In this document: positions 57,784 to 64,000 of the stretch, piece after piece
How positions within the stretch are numbered: position 1 is the stretch's first letter
How the letters are laid out: each line of letters starts with the position of its first letter
Assembly (NCBI GenBank): GCA_003255025.1
Contig: QANY01005401.1
Coordinates: 62,001 to 126,000, forward strand
DNA: 64,000 nt
Source: Datisca glomerata
Lineage: Eukaryota; Streptophyta; Magnoliopsida; Cucurbitales; Datiscaceae
Direction of reading: 5' to 3'
Program-made: the position numbers and the translations under genes
Notes under the pieces: generated by a model
Seen by the model: only the letters and a program-made list of their open reading frames with translations
Database searches by the model: none
What the model was told of the DNA's origin: nothing

Positions 57784-58980
57784 TCCTAGGCCTCCTAATT
57801 TTTTTAAAGATTTACGGTTTTTAGTGTTACAATTGTTTAGTTTGTCTGTTTTTGAGTTGCGTCTTCTGTAGTCGTTAAAGAATAGTAATCATTTAAAAAA
57901 AGAGTGAAAATAACAACAATAGTAGAAAATTCAGGTTCATTGTTTACCTACATGAATATAAAGAGGAAAAGAAAACAAAATAATAATAGAAATTGAAGGT
58001 TGTTTGAAAAAAAAATTAAATGGTTAGTGGGTTCCCCTTGATTTTATGCCACTAAAGTTATAATTATCTCATCTCTTGATATTTTCTATATATAATTGTT
58101 GGAAAATGATGATAAATTATATTTCAAATGTTGAATAGCATATTGTGAATGTGGATTAGTGTAAAATTTTGAGATATTTGAGTAACGGTTTTGATTATTA
58201 AATTTAAAAAATTATAAATTTCGGTTCCGTATTCTCTCTCTTGTTCTGCCTCTCCTTGACTCTCATTTTCAACTTGAAAAATATATCGTAAAAATAATTT
58301 AAAATATATGATAAAAATCATAACATACAAAAATTTTGTACATAATATACCGTTAAAAATATAATATATCGTAAAATATTTTCGATAGTGGGGTCACTTT
58401 CTTTTTACGATATATTATATTTTTAATGATATATTTTGTACAATATGATTTTTATCATATATTTTAAATTATTTTTATGCTATATTTTTTCAAGAGAGTC
58501 AAAGAGAGCCAAAACAAGAGTGAGAATATGGAAACAAAATCGATAATTTTTTAAATTTGATAGCCAAAATGGTTGCGTAATGTCTCAAAATTTACGCTAA
58601 TCCACATTCATAGCATGCTATTCAATAGTTAAAACACAATTCATCATGCTTTCCAACAATTATATATAGCAAATATCAAATATGAGATGGTTAAAAATTT
58701 AGTGGCATAAGTTCGAGGAGAATCCACTAGCTAGTGAAAAATCTTTTCAAAATAACCTTCAATTTCTACTATTATTTTCTTTTCTTTTCCTCTCTATATT
58801 CATATAGGTAAACAATAAACCTGAATTTTTTATGATTAATGTTCTTTTCTCTATTTTTTTCTGAACGATTACTATTTTTTAGTAACTACATAAGATGCAA
58901 CTCAAAAATAGAGAAACTAAACAATTGTAATACTAAAAACATTAAATCTGTAAAGAATTAGGGGGCCTAGGAAGGGGAAA
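57784..58980. repeat. 1.2-kb inverted repeat (two arms of about 580-600 bp)
   Basis: The left arm (57784-58360) and the right arm (58405-58980) are inverted copies. Shared blocks, left arm against reversed right arm, include 'cctaggcctcctaatt' against 'cctaggccccctaatt', 'gttacaattgtttagttt' against 'attacaattgtttagttt', 'attcaggttcattgtttacc' against 'attcaggtttattgtttacc' and 'gaatgtggattag' in both. My reading is about 85% identity with small gaps. The spacer is only about 40 bases. A transcript across it would form a very long hairpin. No protein-coding content. Confidence 0.85.
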
Positions 58981-59660
58981 CCGTCAAATAGTCTAATTGG
59001 CATCCTAAAACTTAATCAAAGACTAAAAATCAAATGCAATCCAAAAGCGAAAAGCATGAAAACAGGGGCAATAGAAGAGAGAAAGTATATGTGTATCCCA
59101 TCAAAATGAAAGAATTCCAAAGATGTGAGCAAATATGGAATCCTCAAATAATTCAAATAATACCCAGTTAAACATGTTTATAATTTAAATTAAGAATAAG
59201 TAGATGCGTGTCCCATCATAAAAAATCCATATTCAACGGAACAACAACTAGAATTGAAGCTAAATAAAAGAAAGTGACCCCACAACACAAACAACTCAAA
59301 CAGTTTCTACTTGACTCAAAGTCAAACAACGAAAAAAATACAACAAACCAAAATCAAAACAACAAACAACAAAATATATATATATATATCATAATACAGA
59401 TCAAACTCAAACAAGAAACAACAACAAAATACATATCAAACAATAAACAACAACAAAATACAGATCAGAATAGAGATAAAACTCAAATCGAAACTAAAAT
59501 ACAGAGGTAGAGCTCGAGTATACATATCAAAAAGTAAAAATACATAATGTAGATCGAAATGAAAAAATGAAAACAAAATACAGAATACAATCAGACAAAA
59601 TCATGAACTCAAATCATAAAATCGTGAACCGCATCTTAGACAGAGGCACAACTCGAGAGA
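58981..59660. other. A-rich spacer
   Basis: Very A-rich on the plus strand, with repeated 'caacaaaatac' and 'acagatcaaac' between 59340 and 59600. The open frame 59274-59510 gives a low-complexity Lys/Gln/Asn peptide and is not taken as a gene. Confidence 0.5.
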
Positions 59661-59689
59661 GCTCGAGAGAGGAGGAGGTGAAGGAGAGA

Positions 59690-59960
59690 GGAGGAGGTGA
59701 AGGAGAGAGGAGAAGGAGAGAGGAGAAGGAGAGAGGAGCAGGAGAGAGGAGCAGGAGAGAGGAGCAGGAGAGAGGAGCAGCAGAGAGGAGCAGCAGAGAG
59801 CAGCAGCAGAGAGCAGCAGCAGAGAGCAGCAGCAGAGACCAGCAGCAGAGAGCAGCAGCAGAGAGCAGCAGCAGAGAGCAGCAGCAGAGAGCAGCAGCAG
59901 AGAGGAGCAGCAGCAGCAGAGAGAAGCAGCAGAGAGAAGCAGCAGAGAGAAGCAGAAGAG
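59690..59960. repeat. 13-bp minisatellite (agagagcagcagc family)
   Basis: Units drift from 'aggagagaggaga' through 'aggagagaggagc' to 'agagagcagcagc'. Because 13 is not a multiple of three, all three plus frames cycle through the same 13-residue pattern (for example SSREQQQRAAAES) and stay open, as does one minus frame (59614-59982). The open frames at 59567-60037 and 59697-60095 are therefore probably by-products. A stretch such as 59800-59890 is almost exactly periodic. Confidence 0.85.
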
Positions 59961-61180
59961 AGAAGAAACCTCCTTCTCGCATTACGTCAATCTCATTATT
60001 ACCTCATCACGTGTCTCTATCACTACTTGTTGTGTAAGAAGTATCATTTATATGTTAGCTCAAGGGAAATCACATTGTATGCTACTCCTATGTAAACCGA
60101 TCAAAACAAAATATAATATTTTATAAACTCTTTAAACAAGCAGTGACTAGGTTAGTCTCGCATATGTCTACTATATTAAATTTCACACATATAATTAGTT
60201 ATTGAAGACTCTTATGAATTCGACTTGTGTAAACTAATCTTTGAATTTATTGTTTGTAAGATCAAGTCAACTAATGAGAGGCACGTGTGTTTTTCAATTT
60301 TAGGTAGCAACATGGTTTTTAAAATGGTATTCCCTGTGAATTTTTTAAAATAATCACTTTCATAAAATCTCTGTCATTATTTTAATATATGATTTTTTGC
60401 ATCACTTGGAAAATTACTTGTCTTTCCCAATAGAAGTAGAATATTTGCATATTCAATCCCAAACATAACATAGATCGTGTTCAGAAATCGTTGTTCATGT
60501 TAAAAAAAAATGGTTGTTCAAATTATTTTTGAGCATTGGGAACTTCAAAAATATTATGATAAAATCTAAATAGCTGTCAACCATTAAAAAAAAGTTTTCC
60601 CGCATATATCAAAATAGTATATATATAATTTAGTGCGAAATTTTAACAAATATCCGTGCAGCACAAGCCTAAATTGGAATGTATCAATTCCGGGCAAATC
60701 CCGGCAGCGGAAAATTCTTTTTTCTATTTTCCTAAGTTTACATTATTTAGATTATGATGTGTTTACAAGTCGCCTTATATATAAAGTTAGGTATTGACAT
60801 TTTTTATTGTGTCATATGTCTATATCCAATATTTTATAAGTGTCAAAATGTATTAAATAGAATAAAGAATTGATAATTTATTTATTATTCAATTATAAAT
60901 CTATAATTAAAATGTTATTACTTTAATGTAAATATTTTAAACATTAAATTAATTGAAAGAGCATCTCTTTGGATGCCAAAATCTTCATTAAAAAAGTTTA
61001 TATAAAGAGGATATAAACAGATGTAAGCTTTTAGTATTCTAGAGTTATTAATATTTATTAGCTATTAGTATCACCTTAATTATATAGAAGCATCAACTAA
61101 GTTATGAAAAATGCAACGGGATAGATGAAAAGCTCAAAATTTGATATTTGATTGACTAGAAGAATGTTGTAATAAATTAA
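59961..61180. other. AT-rich intergenic DNA
   Basis: No gene, tRNA or clear transposon was recognised over about 1.2 kb. Simple A/T runs only. Confidence 0.5.
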
Positions 61181-62340
61181 GGGAGAACTACAAGAATAGC
61201 CATTTTGGGCCATTCTTGTAGGTAAATGGCCGTCTAAGATTTTATTAGTAAAAAATGGCCGAGCGTTCATTTACTAATGGTCAATGATGAAGCCATTTAC
61301 CATTATGTCCCCAAAAATTAAAGGCCCAGTCCACGCGCTACAGTAGCGCGAATGGCCCAGTCCACGCCTAAAGTAGTGCGAATGGCCCAGTCCACGCTCC
61401 ATTTAATCAAAACGCATGTTTTGATAGTTTAAACAAAACACACGTTTTGGAGAATATAGAGAAGCAGAAAAATGAAACACCTTCCATCGCCAGATCGATG
61501 ACACGTGTCGATATGCCCCGATACTCACCGTTAGATTAGAAATCAAACAGATTGTCACTCAAAAAGTACTAAAACACCTTGTATCGTCGAAACCCTCCCA
61601 ACCCACGAAGAAACAGACCCACTCCACGCCATTGAAACCGTCCACACGACGCCTTTGAAGCCATCATTCTTCCTACCTGAAAGAAAATCTAACCGTGAGG
61701 AAGAAGCTATTAAAGAAGCTCAAAGCTCAACAAACATTCAACAAAACATGTATGAAAAATTCTTCTTTAATTTATGTTTTGACAGTATCTAAATTAGTGA
61801 CCTAATTTTGGTCTTTTTATTTTCGGTGCTTTAGATTCATATTAAGTCTCCGATTTCACTAAATCTATCAAAACTAGATGATTCTAGTATCTAATTTAGT
61901 TACAAAAGCTATTACTAAACCCTATTATGTTAGATTTCTCTTCTGTAGAATTGACTAGTATATAAATTAGCGACCTAACAAAATATAACTCAAATTCAGT
62001 TTACTATGTGCATAATTTTGAATCTGTTACATGCATTTTATAAAAACACCAAAATTTGTATTGAAATATCTTACATGTTGGTCTATAATTTATTGAGTAC
62101 TCGATATAACTCATTACATGCATTTTGTGAATTTGTTAGAAACATTTTATAGTATCAAAATTTGTTAAAAAAAGTAATAACATCTCTGATATCTCTCAAT
62201 AATTTGGATACTGGTGTGACTTAATTTTATTACCAATGTATGATAACCCACAATTTGTTTTTCCAAGCAGTGAGTTATCAATGTAGATATCTGTCAATAA
62301 TACTAGTTTAAAAAATATGGTTGCTTAAAAATGTGTTGTT
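61181..62340. other. Transposon-like end, tandem repeats and spacer
   Basis: Starts with 'gggagaactacaagaatagc', similar to the ends of other 'gagaa(c/t)t' repeats in this window. At 61320-61405 'ggcccagtccacgc' occurs three times in units of about 32-40 bases. The remainder is AT-rich with no gene. It could be the leader of the decayed polyprotein further on. Confidence 0.4.
61320..61405 (+). repeat. Three tandem 'ggcccagtccacgc' units
   Basis: Three copies of 'ggcccagtccacgc' separated by 'gctacagtagcgcgaat' or 'ctaaagtagtgcgaat'. The internal 'gcgctacagtagcgc' is a perfect palindrome. Confidence 0.75.
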
Positions 62341-62350
62341 ATTTTGAAAG

Positions 62351-62760
62351 ATGGCTCGAGCTAAAATAATGTCATTTGATATTAGAAATACTCCAAATAG
62401 AATTTTCAATCTATTCACTAATTTCTTATTTGTCTACGTTCTTATTAAACAATATTGGTTGAATTTCTTGATTATTTACATTAGTAATGTTATTGTTTTC
62501 TCTAAATATGTTAAATAATACTGAAAATACTTTAAATTATTTGTCAAAATAATAAAGCAAAATAGTTTAATTATCTTTGCAAGGAAAATCAAATTGTTTC
62601 GATCTAAAAATAAATTTCCAGGACTTGAAATTTATTCTATTATTAAGGCAAGTAATCAAATCATACAATTTGCTTTGATTCAAAAATATTTTCTAAAAAT
62701 CAACTACGAATATGCAAAACATGTTTTAAAGTTACTTCCAAACAAAGTTTTGCCAGGTAA
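62351..62760 (+). pseudogene. Pararetrovirus-like reverse transcriptase fragment
   Basis: Two or three frames give pieces in the order of a reverse transcriptase: MSFDIRNTPNRIFN (compare the conserved PFGLKNAPS region), then LIIYISNVIVFSK at the place of the Y-x-D-D-x-x-x-F-S active site with both Asp lost, then IKQNSLIIFARKIKLFRSKN and FPGLEIY. This pattern fits Caulimoviridae-type or Ty3-type enzymes better than copia. The sequence is broken by a stop and a frameshift. From about 62594 the frame is shared with the AlkB-like part downstream. Confidence 0.6.
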
Positions 62761-62865
62761 TAATCTATTTTTAGTAATTTTGATTTCAATACTTAATACA
62801 TTAGTAATTAAATGCCTGCCTTCTTTACTTGTAAACTTTTACAGGGAATCATTCCAAAATTCTAC

Positions 62866-63376
62866 AATGGAGGAATTTGAAGGTTCTGGCCTCCAAAAAT
62901 ACGGAAAGGTAGAACCTAAAATACTCAATCAAAATTATTTTAAAATAAAAAAGCTCAATGGCAGGACAACCACTTTTTGTTCAAAATCTTCATTCATTAA
63001 TTATGGTCATAATAGATTTAAATATCTAAGAAATTTCTGGATTAATGAATTAGATAAAATTTTGAAAGATGTTGGGTTGAAGCATGACTTCAATGCAGCA
63101 TTAATTCCATGATTTGAAAAGGGTGGAAAAATATGTTTTCACAGACATAATGAAATTTGTTACGATAACAGAGAAATTCTAACTGTAAACCTTTTGGGAC
63201 AAGAAAATTTTAAAATTGAATTTCCAAACAAAATAATAAAAGAATTTCTGATACTGGAAGGAAACGTCTTCATCATGCCTGACGGATTCCAAATAAGTTA
63301 TAGGTATGTTGTGGAATCTTTAACAAAAAATATTAGTATTACTTTCAGAAAACATATGAGAATTATGAATGATTAA
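62866..63376 (+). pseudogene. AlkB-like 2-oxoglutarate/Fe(II) dioxygenase domain, virus-type, degenerate
   Basis: The frame contains LNGRTTTFCSKSSF, WINELDKIL and FNAALIP, then an in-frame TGA (63110-63112), then FEKGGKICFHRHNE, ILTVNLLGQENFKIEF, VFIMPDGFQISYR and ISITFRKHM. This is the layout of AlkB domains found in plant RNA viruses (Betaflexiviridae, some others), which remove methyl damage from RNA. The iron-binding H-x-D reads HRH, and the distal His position reads Tyr. The 2-oxoglutarate Arg in TFR remains. The domain is thus inactive as it stands. It lies in the same frame as the RT-like piece upstream and the unidentified part downstream. Confidence 0.65.
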
Positions 63377-64000
63377 AAAATAGAAGAGTCTTCGATTCAA
63401 CAATTGGTCCTTAAGTCCCAAATCAATTAAAAGTCTTCTACTCTAAACCAAGCTCAATCAATAATACTTGAGTTTATCAAACCCAATCACCAATCAACCC
63501 TGATCAACCAATTTGATCCAGTCTCAATATCTTTTGATGCCCAATCACTTTTAAAATACAAGAAATCATCATTTGATTTTCGAAAAATGGCCAGCGAAAA
63601 TCTCTTTCATATTGAGCCTCCATTCGCTCGTCTGAATGATCCTGTTCAAATTGCCAAAGCCCATTTTATTCCTAAATTCCATTATGTCCCAGGTGACAAT
63701 AACAAAAATACTAGTTTCTACATATATATTCTTTTAGAAATAGAATCCATAAAAATTAACCCAATCAAAAATTCTGAGGAAAGAATCCTTTATCATTCTT
63801 TCTCTATCTTTAGGATCATAATTATGGAGGATTGAAAAATCCATCCTTCAAATCTCAAAGTACTTTTGAGTAAAAATAATACAATTATATTTAACTATAT
63901 TGATGCATGGCACAAGATTTTCTTGCATCAAAATAGTGATTTTTATCACTTTTGATTTTTAAATTTTGATAACAATTACAAAATTGATTTTTCAAATTGG
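63377..64000 (+). pseudogene. Unidentified part of the decayed polyprotein, running off the window
   Basis: In the same frame as the AlkB-like domain come MASENLFHIEPPFARLNDP, AHFIPKFHYVPGD, ERILYHSFSIFRIII, and after a stop YIDAWHKIFLHQNSDFYH with further Phe/Asn-rich sequence to the window end. In-frame stops lie at 63374, 63428, 63833 and about 63946. The I-D-A-W and following aromatic pattern reminds me of an uncharacterised protein found in plant endogenous viral or retroelement sequences, but I cannot name it. Coding bias over 600 bases argues that it was translated once. Confidence 0.45.

Noticed and set aside
57521..59282. A single hAT element spanning both ends with 'gtggggtcac' motifs
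   Set aside because: The right side lacks a terminus matching 'caggggcagagc', so only fragments are annotated.
59567..60095. Two Glu/Arg/Gln-rich open frames of 156 and 132 codons
   Set aside because: They are by-products of a 13-bp minisatellite that keeps all plus frames open; there is no start context or domain.

Overview
This window is nuclear DNA of a flowering plant, most likely a eudicot. Genes have GT-AG introns, intergenic DNA is AT-rich and full of transposon debris, and the recognisable proteins are plant families. I saw no operons, CRISPR arrays, rRNA or tRNA genes. The species cannot be named from the sequence alone.

Five host genes look intact. They are a V-ATPase proteolipid subunit c gene (+, 2450-4600, 3 exons), a CGI-58-like alpha/beta hydrolase/acyltransferase gene (+, 22219-26423, 9 exons), a single-exon LRR receptor-like kinase of the MUSTACHES type (-, 32141-35542), a KIN-7 (NACK-type) kinesin gene (-, 39351-45733), and a single-exon PPR-DYW organelle RNA-editing protein (-, 53068-55464). 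They are functionally unrelated, as is usual for plant neighbours.

Most of the rest is mobile DNA. From 5714 to 21129 lies a nested composite. A minus-strand Ty1/copia element with two LTRs and a near-matching 5-bp target duplication carries a CACTA-like element inside its left LTR. It also carries a truncated plus-strand copia element of SIRE-like structure in its reverse transcriptase region. The CACTA-like element carries intron-containing fragments of two host genes, sucrose-phosphate synthase and the HMP-P kinase (ThiD) part of TH1. Other elements are two members of one long-TIR DNA transposon family (842-2133 and 49918-52622), a dead hAT transposase (28290-30373), several MITEs (some in introns), a 1.2-kb inverted repeat (57784-58980), and a 13-bp minisatellite (59690-59960).

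The right edge (about 62350-64000) holds a decayed viral or retroelement polyprotein. Reverse-transcriptase-like sequence is followed in the same reading frame by an AlkB-type 2-oxoglutarate dioxygenase domain and an unidentified domain. To my knowledge this domain order is unusual, and it is the best candidate here for something undescribed. Other notable points are a tandemly triplicated coiled-coil exon in the kinesin gene and loss of three catalytic kinase motifs in the receptor kinase.
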